The translations under genes and the position numbers were made by a program. A stretch of DNA of 64,000 nt from Alphaproteobacteria bacterium. Its GTDB lineage: Bacteria > Pseudomonadota > Alphaproteobacteria > Caulobacterales > Hyphomonadaceae. The first letter of the stretch is position 1, and every line of letters begins with the position of its first letter. Under the pieces are notes generated by a model that was not told where the DNA came from, searched no databases, and saw only the letters and a program-made list of their open reading frames with translations. The stretch covers positions 248,001 to 312,000 of the forward strand of contig JAAEZZ010000002.1 in the NCBI GenBank assembly GCA_018222605.1, in the 5' to 3' direction. Shown in pieces: positions 1 to 8,509 of the stretch.

Positions 1-1122
1 GCCATTTGCCGTCATGCTCTGTACATGCGCCTTCAGGGCGTCCTTGTTCTCTGTCAGGGGCACAGGGCCGGTATTACGGCACTCGGCGTAATAGAAATCG
101 AGCGCGCCGGTGGAACCATTCGCGCCGCCATTCTCAATCTCGTTTTCCCCCCGATACTTGTCACGGTCGCTGTCATAGAAATTCCAGCGCGGATTACCCG
201 CGCCAACCCAGGCAGACACGCCAGGCGGCACATCGCTGGCCGCATAGGCGCCGGTGCGCTCATAGACACATGTGTCGGTGGCTGAAGAGTTTTCCCAATA
301 CCAGCGCGCAACATCCCAGTCATAATCGCCATTCTGGTCACAGTTTGATGGATAGTATTCCAGGCAGGTACCAGTCTCGTAATACATGAAGCGCTTGCCT
401 GTCGCCTGATCGTACATGCGTGCGCCATTGTAATTGTTGTAATTGCTCAACCCGTTGCTGTTGGATGTGTCCGCCGGGATAGTCACGCTGCGAGTGACGG
501 TATTGAAATACGAGCCAGCATTGACCGCGTTGTTATAGGTCACGATGCCAAGACGCACTGTGCCATCGCGCACTTGGTCATCCGGCAGCAATTCATCAAA
601 CGCGACCTCGGCGGCGGATTTGAGCAGGCTGAGCCGGTTGTCGCTGTTCATAGAGCCGGACACGTCGAAGACAAAGGCAACATCCACCTTGCCAACAGAG
701 AAGGTAGAGGTGGATGAGACGCTGAACGACATATCGTCCTGTCCCATGATCTGAGAAATGAATGTGGGCTGGGTGCAGACCGTCTGGCCGTGAATGTCTT
801 CACTGGCCTCATCAAAGGTAACGACGAGCGGCGTACAGCTGAGCCCGCCGCCGGCCGTATCGATCAGGCTGGCCGCGTATTTACGGACATCCGCGATGAC
901 AAGATCATCCGCCTCCCCGCGCTGACGGGAGAGCGCCCCTGCCAGCACGGCAGAGTCTACCGAATGCTGGACGCGTTCTTTCTGGCGGATGGTGAACTCG
1001 AAATCGACCGCCAGACCAACGACCGACATGATGGCTATGATCACAAATGCCCCGAGGAGGGCCAGATTTCCGTCCGCATTCGCGGCAAACCGCCTGAACA
1101 GATGTCCGGTTGATTTTATCAC
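1..1122 (-). CDS. TadG-like pilus-associated protein with VWA domain (partial, C-terminus cut by window edge)
   Basis: Reading leftwards from a GTG at 1122 (or an in-frame TTG at 1131) gives an open frame that runs off the window. The N-terminus has a short basic stretch, a hydrophobic helix at about residues 23-42 (LLGAFVIIAIMSVVGLAVDF) and the TadE/TadG-type segment RQKERVQHSVDSAVLAGAL. A von Willebrand A fold follows, with a MIDAS motif DVSGSMNS starting near residue 153. The last visible residues (NKDALKAHVQSMTANG) match the loop seen in alphaproteobacterial TadG proteins. The family is an inner-membrane or periplasmic part of Flp/Tad pilus assembly. No other tad gene is in view, so a role in pili is inferred. 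Start choice is uncertain. Confidence 0.8.
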   Translation of the reverse strand, partial: MIKSTGHLFRRFAANADGNLALLGAFVIIAIMSVVGLAVDFEFTIRQKERVQHSVDSAVLAGALSRQRGEADDLVIADVRKYAASLIDTAGGGLSCTPLVVTFDEASEDIHGQTVCTQPTFISQIMGQDDMSFSVSSTSTFSVGKVDVAFVFDVSGSMNSDNRLSLLKSAAEVAFDELLPDDQVRDGTVRLGIVTYNNAVNAGSYFNTVTRSVTIPADTSNSNGLSNYNNYNGARMYDQATGKRFMYYETGTCLEYYPSNCDQNGDYDWDVARWYWENSSATDTCVYERTGAYAASDVPPGVSAWVGAGNPRWNFYDSDRDKYRGENEIENGGANGSTGALDFYYAECRNTGPVPLTENKDALKAHVQSMTANG

Positions 1123-1262
1123 GCTTTTCAAGCCCCTGCCGGTATCAGCACCGGGCCTGATTGTCCGTCAGATGGCTTTCTGCAGACTTCATATGTACAG
1201 GCGAAATGGCTTGCCGGAAGCAATGCCCTGTTTACCATAGGGCCGATTACCTGCTGTCTTCC

Positions 1263-1291
1263 TTGTCCCATCAGCGGGCTTTCGTGATATT
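1263..1291 (+). promoter_or_regulatory. Candidate sigma70-type promoter for thyA
   Basis: TTGTCC at 1263-1268 and GATATT at 1286-1291 are separated by 17 bases and lie about 36 bases before the thyA ATG. The match is partial (4 of 6 in each hexamer), so this is only a candidate. Confidence 0.3.
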
Positions 1292-1327
1292 CTGACGCAT
1301 AGAATCAATTCCCTGACCGAGGCCGAC

Positions 1328-2122
1328 ATGAAGCAATATCTGGATCTCCTGAGAGACATCCTTGAGAATGGTCACGAACGGTCTGACCGGACCGGTACAG
1401 GAACCCGTGCAGTGTTCGGCCGCCAGATGCGATTTGACCTTGCAAACGGCTTTCCAATGGTAACGACCAAGAAGCTGCACCTGCGCTCGATCATCATCGA
1501 GCTGCTGTGGTTCCTGAAGGGCGATACCAACATCAAATACCTGAAGGACAACAAGGTCTCGATCTGGGATGAATGGGCCGACGAGAATGGCGACCTTGGC
1601 CCCGTCTATGGCAAGCAATGGCGCAGCTGGGCCGCGCCGGACGGGCGGGTGATAGACCAGATCCAGTGGGTGCTGGACGAGATCCGCACCAATCCGAATT
1701 CCCGCCGCCTGGTCGTATCGGCCTGGAACCCGGCCGACGTGAACGAGATGGCCCTGCCGCCATGCCACTGCCTGTTCCAGTTCAATGTCATGGATGGCAA
1801 GCTGAACTGCCAGCTTTATCAGCGCTCAGCCGATATTTTCCTCGGCGTGCCTTTCAATATTGCGTCCTATGCGCTGCTGACCATGATGATGGCTCGCGCG
1901 ACCGGACTGGAGCCGGGCGAGTTCGTACACACATTCGGTGATGCGCACCTTTATCTGAACCATGTCGAGCAGGCAGAACTGCAACTCAGCCGGGAGCCTC
2001 GCCCCCTGCCCCGCATGGTGATGAATCCGGACAAGACGGATCTGTTCGGCTGGGAGTATGAAGACTTCACGGTCGAGGGCTATGAGCCACATGCCCATAT
2101 CAAGGCCCCGGTCGCGGTTTAG
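1328..2122 (+). CDS. thyA: Thymidylate synthase ThyA
   Basis: 264 residues, the standard bacterial ThyA length. It methylates dUMP to dTMP using 5,10-methylene-tetrahydrofolate and releases dihydrofolate. Visible hallmarks are the N-terminal [15 protein letters not shown], the RTGTGT phosphate-binding turn, the catalytic cysteine in [32 protein letters not shown], and the C-terminal IKAPVAV. A GAGG lies 8 bases before the ATG. The product dihydrofolate is recycled by folA about 1.3 kb downstream on the same strand. Two minus-strand genes interrupt the pair, so they cannot form one simple operon here. Confidence 0.98.
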   Translation: MKQYLDLLRDILENGHERSDRTGTGTRAVFGRQMRFDLANGFPMVTTKKLHLRSIIIELLWFLKGDTNIKYLKDNKVSIWDEWADENGDLGPVYGKQWRSWAAPDGRVIDQIQWVLDEIRTNPNSRRLVVSAWNPADVNEMALPPCHCLFQFNVMDGKLNCQLYQRSADIFLGVPFNIASYALLTMMMARATGLEPGEFVHTFGDAHLYLNHVEQAELQLSREPRPLPRMVMNPDKTDLFGWEYEDFTVEGYEPHAHIKAPVAV

Positions 2123-2131
2123 GCGTTAGCC

Positions 2132-2488
2132 CTAGCTGTCTTTCAGCGCCTGCCAAGCCGTCCAGGTATCGCCCGCATACATCAGCGACGGGCCGCCGCC
2201 CATATAGACCGCCATGCCCAAGGTTTCGGCGACTTCCTCGTCGCTCGCCCCGAGACGCTTCAGCGCTTTGGTATGAAAGCCGATACATCCATCGCACTGT
2301 TTTGCGACTCCGATGGCCAGGGCAATCAGTTCCTTCGTCTTGGTGTCCAGAGCACCGTCTGCCAGTGCCGCCTTGGCCATGGTGTTGAACTGGTTCAGTG
2401 TCTCTTTCGCGCCAGTACCCCGAAGGCCCGAAATGCCTTCACTTATGGCACTCGTGATCGCCGCATAATCCTTCTTGCCGTCTGCCAT
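2132..2488 (-). CDS. Carboxymuconolactone decarboxylase family protein (AhpD-like fold)
   Basis: 118 residues. The core AIGVAKQCDGCIGFHTKALKRLGAS carries the CxxC-x3-H motif (CDGCIGFH) of the AhpD-like subgroup, whose members act as thiol-dependent peroxidase partners or unspecified redox proteins. No AhpC-type gene is nearby, so the substrate is unknown. The ATG is preceded by AAGAGGAGG, a strong ribosome-binding site. The gene converges on thyA with a 9-base gap. Family assignment is firm; function is not. Confidence 0.85.
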   Translation of the reverse strand: MADGKKDYAAITSAISEGISGLRGTGAKETLNQFNTMAKAALADGALDTKTKELIALAIGVAKQCDGCIGFHTKALKRLGASDEEVAETLGMAVYMGGGPSLMYAGDTWTAWQALKDS

Positions 2489-2567
2489 GCTTAGCCTCCT
2501 CTTATGATTGATCAGATGATCGCACAGATCCGCACAAACAATAAGGATGTCACCGGATAGGCAGACG

Positions 2568-3236
2568 TCAGGCCTCCACCGGATTTGTCAGGCCAAGATC
2601 CTCACGCCGCCTGATGATGACTGAGACAATGACCGCGCCCACCATCTTCCCGATCACAAAAACGATCCAGTTCCAAATGTGCAGCGAGTTGCCCGGCGCA
2701 GCCCCCAACTCGATCTGCTTGGCCAGATCCGCACCGTACAGGAAGACGGTCGTATCAACCGGTGCAGCGAGCGCGCTGGACAGCAAGATACGCGTGGACA
2801 AGCGATATTTCGAGAATGTGAAGAGCAACCAGTCCACACCTTCGGAAATCGCAAAGGCGATGCCGCTGGCCAGCGCGATGACTGGCCACGCATAATAAAA
2901 CGACCACGCAACGGCCATCGCCATGACCAGCAGGACGCGGTGGCCCATCTCTCGCTGCACGAAATCCCGGACGACAAAAACCATTCCGGTGACCATGGTC
3001 ATGGGATGCAGTGAGACACCGCTGCCAAACATGCCCTGGCCTGTCGGCTGGACCACCTGGAATTCCGGAATGACCCCGAACGACCAGTTCAGGAACGGGA
3101 TCAACGCAACATAGACCAGCGCCCAGCCCCGCCCGTGCAACATCCAGATCGCCACGAACGTCAAGGCCAGCGCAACAAGCGCCAGCGGGAACTGTCCTGG
3201 GTTCCCATTGGTCAGGATGTTTACCAATTCGCCCAT
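2568..3236 (-). CDS. VUT family membrane protein (YhhQ-like, putative queuosine-precursor transporter)
   Basis: 222 residues from the ATG at 3236 (MGELVNIL), which has GGGGGAA upstream; the open frame extends to 3362 but the extra N-terminus looks non-genuine. About six hydrophobic segments alternate with short loops. The region GMVFVVRDFVQREMGHRVLL resembles the conserved VUT/YhhQ core, and VDTTVFLYGADL and WNWIVFVIGKMVGAVIV fit the C-terminal helices. E. coli YhhQ imports 7-deazaguanine precursors of queuosine. Whether this homologue has the same substrate is inferred. It lies divergent from folA. Confidence 0.75.
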   Translation of the reverse strand: MGELVNILTNGNPGQFPLALVALALTFVAIWMLHGRGWALVYVALIPFLNWSFGVIPEFQVVQPTGQGMFGSGVSLHPMTMVTGMVFVVRDFVQREMGHRVLLVMAMAVAWSFYYAWPVIALASGIAFAISEGVDWLLFTFSKYRLSTRILLSSALAAPVDTTVFLYGADLAKQIELGAAPGNSLHIWNWIVFVIGKMVGAVIVSVIIRRREDLGLTNPVEA

Positions 3237-3389
3237 CACGTGTTCCCCCGACAAGACTGTCTTTTTTGGTCGTAGAAATGTTGCATACCGGTTGCAATAA
3301 ACCGCGAAACCCGGCTCAGCATATGCGGAACAAAGTTGAAGGGAATGCATACCCTTCTTCACTGACGACGCAAGAAGACTGGAAGTTAT

Positions 3390-3926
3390 ATGCCCCGCTC
3401 CGTGAAGCTTTGCCTGATTGCTGCGCGCGCACAGAATGGTGTTATCGGCTCAGACGGCCAGCTACCATGGCGGCTGAAATCCGATCTCGCTTTCTTCAAG
3501 AAAGTCACGCTTGGCTGCCCCATCCTGATGGGTCGCAAGACGTGGGAAAGCCTGCCCTTCAAGCCACTGAAAGGCCGCGAGAACATCGTGATGACCCGCG
3601 ACTGGGCATATGCAGCCGAGGGCGCGCGTGTCTATTCCAGCTTTCCGGCGGCGGTGAACTCTGCCCGCGCGGTTGCATCCCGCGAAGGAGCCGACAAGGT
3701 GTTCCTGATTGGTGGAGAAGCGATCTATCGGCTGGGCCTACCATTGGCAGACCGGCTGTATCTTACAGATGTCGAGGCAAAGCCTGAAGGCGACGCCCAT
3801 TTTCCGCCGCTCGATGCTGCTCAATGGGAAGAAACATCCGCTGAGCGTTTTGATGCAGGTGATGGCAACGATTTTGCCTTCACGATCCGTCAGATGGACC
3901 GCGTACACTCCTACGCCTCACGCTAA
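3390..3926 (+). CDS. folA: Dihydrofolate reductase FolA
   Basis: 178 residues. It reduces dihydrofolate to tetrahydrofolate with NADPH and so completes the thymidylate cycle with ThyA. Diagnostic segments are NGVIGSDGQLPWRLKSDLAF (substrate pocket, with the catalytic Asp in KSDL), ILMGRKTWESL, the NADPH-binding KVFLIGGEAIY, and LYLTDVEAKPEGDAHFPP. The start is ATG with GGAAG upstream. The C-terminus is slightly longer than the E. coli enzyme (159 residues). It is divergent from the VUT protein and followed by an SMP-30 gene that may be cotranscribed (66-base gap). Confidence 0.97.
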   Translation: MPRSVKLCLIAARAQNGVIGSDGQLPWRLKSDLAFFKKVTLGCPILMGRKTWESLPFKPLKGRENIVMTRDWAYAAEGARVYSSFPAAVNSARAVASREGADKVFLIGGEAIYRLGLPLADRLYLTDVEAKPEGDAHFPPLDAAQWEETSAERFDAGDGNDFAFTIRQMDRVHSYASR

Positions 3927-3992
3927 GACACGCATTGCTGCATTTTGTCGGCGGGCCTACCCTTCTGAAAAATATCAGGAGGAGCTCCCATT

Positions 3993-4901
3993 ATGGAATA
4001 TGAAGTCGTCGCAAGCGGTCTGCGGTTTCCCGAAGGTCCTGTCGTCATGGAAGACGGTAGCATCATCGTGGTCGAGATCGAGAAGAAATGCATCACGCGC
4101 TGCTGGGGCGATGACAAGAAGGAAGTGATTGCGACACCCGGCGGCGGCCCGAACGGCCTCGCCCTCGGACCCGATGGGGCTCTCTGGGTCTGTAATAATG
4201 GCGGCTTCATCTATCATGAAATGGATGGCCTGCTAATCCCGGGCAATTGCCCAGAGGATTATGATGGTGGCCGGATCGAACGGGTTGATCTCGCCACCGG
4301 CAAGGTCGAGCGCGTGCTGGACACGGTAGAAGGCCATTCGCTGAAAGGTCCGAACGATCTGGTCTTCGACAAGAACGGAAATCTCTACTTCACCGACCAT
4401 GGCAAGACCTATAATCGGCATCGCGATTTTGGCGGCCTGTTCTACCTGGCCAAAGGCGCGTCAGAAGCCAAGGAACTGGACTTTCACTATACCAGCCCGA
4501 ATGGCGTCGGCCTCTCGCCTGACGAAAAGACCGTCTATATGGCCGACACACTGACCGGTCGCATGTGGGCATTCGACCTGGAAAGCCCCGGCGTCATCAC
4601 ACCCGCCTCTCCCTTCAATGGCGGGCGCGTCGTCGCAACAATGCCGGGCTTGCAGTATTTTGACAGCCTGGCCATCACGGCCGCTGGCAATGTCTGCGTG
4701 GCGACCATTTTCAATGGCGGCATCACGACGATTACGCCAAGCGGCGAGCACAGCCACACCGCCTTCCCGGATCTGGTCGTCACCAATATCGCCTTTGGCG
4801 GCGAGGACATGCGCGATGCCTATCTCACCCTTTCCAGCACAGGGCACCTGGTGAAATGCCGCTGGCCGGAGCCCGGCCTGAAGCTGAACTTCAATGCCTG
4901 A
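3993..4901 (+). CDS. SMP-30/gluconolactonase/LRE family protein
   Basis: 302 residues with a six-bladed beta-propeller sequence pattern. Metal-site signatures of the SMP-30 family are visible: GLRFPEGPVVMEDGS (N-terminal Glu ligand), GGGPNGLALGPDG, KGPNDLVFDKNGNLYFTDHG and TSPNGVGLSPDEKTVYMADT (Asn and Asp ligands). Members hydrolyse sugar lactones or related esters. There is no signal peptide, so it is probably cytoplasmic. A strong AGGAGG precedes the ATG. Its end lies 13 bases from the converging mrp gene. The exact lactone substrate cannot be deduced. Confidence 0.9.
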   Translation: MEYEVVASGLRFPEGPVVMEDGSIIVVEIEKKCITRCWGDDKKEVIATPGGGPNGLALGPDGALWVCNNGGFIYHEMDGLLIPGNCPEDYDGGRIERVDLATGKVERVLDTVEGHSLKGPNDLVFDKNGNLYFTDHGKTYNRHRDFGGLFYLAKGASEAKELDFHYTSPNGVGLSPDEKTVYMADTLTGRMWAFDLESPGVITPASPFNGGRVVATMPGLQYFDSLAITAAGNVCVATIFNGGITTITPSGEHSHTAFPDLVVTNIAFGGEDMRDAYLTLSSTGHLVKCRWPEPGLKLNFNA

Positions 4902-4914
4902 TGTGGCGAAACGG

Positions 4915-6108
4915 TCAGTCCTCGAAGACGATTTCGGGGGCTGGCTTTGAGACCAGCGCGTCCAGCTCCACAGCGACGCGGCGCGCGAGTTCGTGGAAGA
5001 GCTGGCCTGTTGTGTCATCTGAAAGCGCGGCGGGCTTTCCATTGTCCCCGCCTTCACGAATGGCCTGCAACATGGGCACTTCAGCCAGCAATGGCAGGCC
5101 GAGCGCGGACGCTGTTGCCGCGCCGCCGCCCTGCCCCATCAGATAGTGACGGTTGCCAGCGGGGTCTTCGAACCAGCTCATCGTCTCAACCAGGCCTAAT
5201 ACCGGCACAGCCGTCTTTGTGAACATGGCCGCGCCGCGGCGCACATCTGCCAAGGCCACTTCTTGCGGCGTGGTCACGATCAAAGCGGCAGTGACCGGCA
5301 CTTTCTGCGCGATGGTCAGCTGGGCGTCGCCTGTACCGGGCGGGGTATCAATGATCAGCACATCGAGCGGGTCTTCCGGCGTGCCCCAATCGGCATCATT
5401 CAACATCTGCGTGATCGCCGACATGACAATCGGGCCGCGCCAGATCATCGGGGCATCGGGGTCTGACAGATATCCGATGGAGAGCGTCTTCATGCCATGC
5501 GCCTCAACAGGCTGCAGGCGGCCTGTCTTCGGGTCTGTTTCCGGCTCAGCGTCCTGGGTACCCAGCATGGTGGGAATGGAAGGTCCGTAAATGTCGGCAT
5601 CCATCAGGCCGACCTTCATGCCCACCCTGGCCATCGCAGCTGCCAGATTGACCGATATGGTCGATTTGCCCACTCCGCCCTTGGCACTGGCCACGACAAG
5701 GATGCGGGAAATACCCGGAATGGAGCTTTTTGCAGCAACAGCAGAGGGTTGGCCCTGCTGCATGGCTTCATCGGAGAGGCGCGCGCCTTTGCGCACACGC
5801 TTGGGCGCAGGCGTCAGGCCAATCTCCTTGTTATTTGCAGGCGGAGGCGTGTTTGTGCGCTCTGCTGTAAGAACTGTGGTGACTGACTTCACCCCGGAAA
5901 CCAGCTCTGCCTTGCCCTCTGCCTCAATGCGGCGCGCCTCGGCCGCCTCAGGGGTAGCCGGGTCTGCCAGAATAACCAGTATGGCCCGGCCATCCGCGTC
6001 CACTGAAACCGATTCCAGCCAGGCCGGATTACCCAAGCTTTCAGCCACTTTATCTACCAGTTTCCGCCGGGCTTTTTCCTTAGATCCAAACACCTTCTGC
6101 GACCCCAT
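4915..6108 (-). CDS. apbC: Mrp/NBP35 family P-loop Fe-S cluster carrier ATPase
   Basis: About 397 residues from the ATG at 6108; an upstream in-frame start at 6138 is less convincing. The N-terminus is a degenerate MIP18/DUF59-like domain (about residues 10-95). A linker and the ATPase domain follow, with a deviant Walker A SAKGGVGKSTISVNLA, switch DADIYGPSIPTMLG and DTPPGTGDAQLTIAQ. The family loads [4Fe-4S] clusters onto apo-enzymes. The CxxC expected after ENMS is absent: the segment reads VETMSWFEDPAGNRHYLMG. As far as I recall, other alphaproteobacterial copies also lack it. It is divergent from hflK. Confidence 0.92.
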   Translation of the reverse strand: MGSQKVFGSKEKARRKLVDKVAESLGNPAWLESVSVDADGRAILVILADPATPEAAEARRIEAEGKAELVSGVKSVTTVLTAERTNTPPPANNKEIGLTPAPKRVRKGARLSDEAMQQGQPSAVAAKSSIPGISRILVVASAKGGVGKSTISVNLAAAMARVGMKVGLMDADIYGPSIPTMLGTQDAEPETDPKTGRLQPVEAHGMKTLSIGYLSDPDAPMIWRGPIVMSAITQMLNDADWGTPEDPLDVLIIDTPPGTGDAQLTIAQKVPVTAALIVTTPQEVALADVRRGAAMFTKTAVPVLGLVETMSWFEDPAGNRHYLMGQGGGAATASALGLPLLAEVPMLQAIREGGDNGKPAALSDDTTGQLFHELARRVAVELDALVSKPAPEIVFED

Positions 6109-6191
6109 AGCTCTTGATGCCCATGAACAGGCATGCACTTATCATCAAAGCACCTATATAGAACCCATCCAAAGTAACACAGGGAGGGCAC

Positions 6192-7322
6192 ATGCCCTGG
6201 GATGACAAAACTAAATCCAGCGGCCCATGGGGCGGCGGGGACGGAGAGAATGGCGGAGGCGGCAAAGATGGCGGTTCCCCCTGGAACCGTCCTGGTGGCT
6301 CTGGCAATGGGGGCGGCAAGGATCTGGAAGAACAGATGCGCCGCATGCAGGAGCGTTTCCGCAAGCGTGGCGGAGGCGGGGGTCGCCGACGTGGCGGCGG
6401 AGGAGGCGGAGGCGCTAATTTTGGCCCGCTCGGCTTCCTCGTCATTGGCGGCATTGCCCTTCTGGCCTGGCTTTCCACCAGCGTGGTCATGGTTGACCCG
6501 GGCCAGCAGGCCTCGGTTTTCCGCTTCGGCAAATGGCAGACGAATTTCGGGCCGGGCCTGCACTTCCACCTGCCTGCGCCGTTCGAAGAGCACCAATTGG
6601 TCAATACCGAACGCCGGGAAGAAACCCGGATCGGTCAGACCATGGAAGAAAGCTTGATGCTGACTCAGGACGAAAACATCGTCGACATCCAGTTCTCGGT
6701 CTTCTGGAAAGTAAAATCCAACGCGCCACAGAACTACATTCTGAACGTCAAGGACCCGCGCAAGGCGGTCGAGATGGTCTCTGAATCGGTGATGCGTGAA
6801 GTGGTTGGTAAATCGCTGCTTCAGAACGTGATCACGACGGAGCGTGATGTCGTGCAACAGGAAGTGAAAGAGCAGACCCAGAGCCTGCTGGACTTCTACA
6901 ATGCCGGCATTGATATCCTGAACGTCCAGATCGACAAGTCTGATCCGCCGCAACAGGTGATTGAGGCCTTCAACGATGTGAACGTGGCCGAACAGGACGC
7001 CGAGACCAACATCAACCAGGCAACGCAATACGCCAATGAAGTGGTGCCCCAGGCCCGCGGTACGGCGCAACGCCTGCTGCAGGAAGCTGAAGGTTATCGT
7101 GATCAGATCGTCGCCGATGCGCAGGGTGAGGCATCCCGCTTCGAGCAGATCTATGAAGAGTATCGCAAGGCACCGCGCGTGACGCGGGAACGTATGTACC
7201 TTGAAACCATGGAACGTGTGCTGGAGCGGTCAGACAAGCTGATCCTGGACAATGAGTCCGGTGCAGTTCCCTATCTTCCGCTCGACTCCATTCAATCCAG
7301 CAATCGCGGAGGGCAGAACTGA
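6192..7322 (+). CDS. hflK: FtsH protease modulator HflK (SPFH/prohibitin family)
   Basis: 376 residues. The N-terminal 75 residues are extremely rich in Gly, Asp and Arg, with runs of GGGG. One transmembrane helix (about residues 76-97, GPLGFLVIGGIALLAWLSTS) and the SPFH band-7 domain beginning VDPGQQASVFRFGKW follow. A coiled coil with QATQYANEVVPQARGTAQRLL lies near the C-terminus. HflK and HflC form the large membrane assembly that encloses and regulates FtsH. GGGAGGG precedes the ATG. The TGA stop overlaps the hflC ATG by one base, so the two are translationally coupled. Confidence 0.96.
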   Translation: MPWDDKTKSSGPWGGGDGENGGGGKDGGSPWNRPGGSGNGGGKDLEEQMRRMQERFRKRGGGGGRRRGGGGGGGANFGPLGFLVIGGIALLAWLSTSVVMVDPGQQASVFRFGKWQTNFGPGLHFHLPAPFEEHQLVNTERREETRIGQTMEESLMLTQDENIVDIQFSVFWKVKSNAPQNYILNVKDPRKAVEMVSESVMREVVGKSLLQNVITTERDVVQQEVKEQTQSLLDFYNAGIDILNVQIDKSDPPQQVIEAFNDVNVAEQDAETNINQATQYANEVVPQARGTAQRLLQEAEGYRDQIVADAQGEASRFEQIYEEYRKAPRVTRERMYLETMERVLERSDKLILDNESGAVPYLPLDSIQSSNRGGQN

Positions 7323-8212
7323 TGCGTTCATTTGGATGGCTTACGCTAATCATTGCCGGGATCGTGATCCTGGTCGCCGTGAACTCGTTCTATGTTGTCC
7401 GTCAGGATGAGCAGGCCCTTGTCCTGCAGGTTGGCGAACCGAAAGAGGTCCGCAACGCGCCTGGCACGGATGAAGCCGGTCTTTATCTCAAGATTCCTGT
7501 GATCCAGCAGGTCGAGATTCTCGACAAGAAGAACCTTGGCCTCGATATCGAGAATATTGAGGTTCTGGCCTCTGACCAGCGCCGTCTGACGGTGGATGCC
7601 TTTGTCCGCTGGCGGATCAGTGATCCTCTGAAATTCTATCAGCGCTTCCGGACAGAAACCGCGGCCAGCGCCCAGTTGATGCGGATTACCACCTCCACGA
7701 TCCGCGAAGAGCTTGGTGACGTTCGGGTTCCGGAAATCATTTCCGGCCAACGCGCCCAGCTGATGGATCGTATCCGCGAGAAGGTGAATACCGGCCTTGT
7801 CGATGACGGCATCGACATCATTGATGTGCGCATCCGTCAGGCTGACCTGCCGCATGAAGTGGCCGATGGCGTCTACAGCCGGATGCAGACGGCCCGTAAG
7901 CAGGAAGCTCAGCGTATCCGCGCCGAGGGCGAAGAACGGGCCCGACTGATCCGCGCGCAGGCGGAACGGGAAAAGACCGTTCTCGAAGCCCAGGCTCGTG
8001 AGCAGGCAGAAAAGATCCGCGGTGAAGGCGATGCCAAATCCACTGAGATCTACGCCCAGGCCTATAATCGCGACCCGGAATTCTTCCGATTCCAGAGGGC
8101 CCTGATCGCCTGTGAGAAATCCATCCAGAAGGGTACGCGCCTGGTCGTGGGTCCTAATGGGCTGGACATTTGTGATGAGTTCATCAAAAGCGCCCGCGAG
8201 AATGGCGGTTAA
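7322..8212 (+). CDS. hflC: FtsH protease modulator HflC (SPFH/prohibitin family)
   Basis: 296 residues. It has an N-terminal signal-anchor (LTLIIAGIVILVAVNSFYVV) followed by VRQDEQALVLQVGEPKE and the SPFH domain (LDIENIEVLASDQRRLTVDA, RWRISDPLKFYQRF). A charged helix rich in RAEGEERARLIRAQAE and a C-terminal PEFFRFQRAL segment complete the typical HflC layout. Its ATG overlaps the hflK stop. A DUF2065 gene and degP follow on the same strand, an arrangement common in alphaproteobacteria that groups inner-membrane and periplasmic proteolysis. Confidence 0.96.
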   Translation: MRSFGWLTLIIAGIVILVAVNSFYVVRQDEQALVLQVGEPKEVRNAPGTDEAGLYLKIPVIQQVEILDKKNLGLDIENIEVLASDQRRLTVDAFVRWRISDPLKFYQRFRTETAASAQLMRITTSTIREELGDVRVPEIISGQRAQLMDRIREKVNTGLVDDGIDIIDVRIRQADLPHEVADGVYSRMQTARKQEAQRIRAEGEERARLIRAQAEREKTVLEAQAREQAEKIRGEGDAKSTEIYAQAYNRDPEFFRFQRALIACEKSIQKGTRLVVGPNGLDICDEFIKSARENGG

Positions 8213-8230
8213 GTCCGGAGCGGGCCAGCC

Positions 8231-8428
8231 ATGACCCTCAAACTGATCCTCATCGGGATTGGCATGTGGTTCTTCATAGAGGGGGCGATCTATGCGGTCG
8301 CCCCCGAATTCATGCGCAGGATGGCAGACTATCTGTCACGCATGCCTGGCCGGGAGATAGCTCTTGCCGGCATAGGCTCGGCAGCAATTGGCGCAATCCT
8401 TATCGTCATTACAGTTCGGTGGCTGTGA
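8231..8428 (+). CDS. DUF2065 family small membrane protein
   Basis: 65 residues with two hydrophobic helices (LKLILIGIGMWFFIEGAIYAV and EIALAGIGSAAIGAILIVITV) joined by a loop PEFMRRMADYLSRMPGRE. This is the DUF2065 signature, found between hflC and downstream genes in many proteobacteria. Its function is unknown. The ATG lies 19 bases after the hflC stop with GGAGCGGG upstream, so it is almost certainly cotranscribed with hflKC. Confidence 0.88.
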   Translation: MTLKLILIGIGMWFFIEGAIYAVAPEFMRRMADYLSRMPGREIALAGIGSAAIGAILIVITVRWL

Positions 8429-8509
8429 AGCGGTTGCAACACGCCCGCAAAGCGCCATAGTTTGTTACGACAATTCTATCACGCGCTTCGAAAGGAGGCT
8501 CGGCAGCCC

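Noticed and set aside
6054..7070. 338-codon minus-strand frame opposite hflK
   Set aside because: Mirror of the hflK Gly-rich and SPFH coding sequence, giving a His/Leu-rich chance product.
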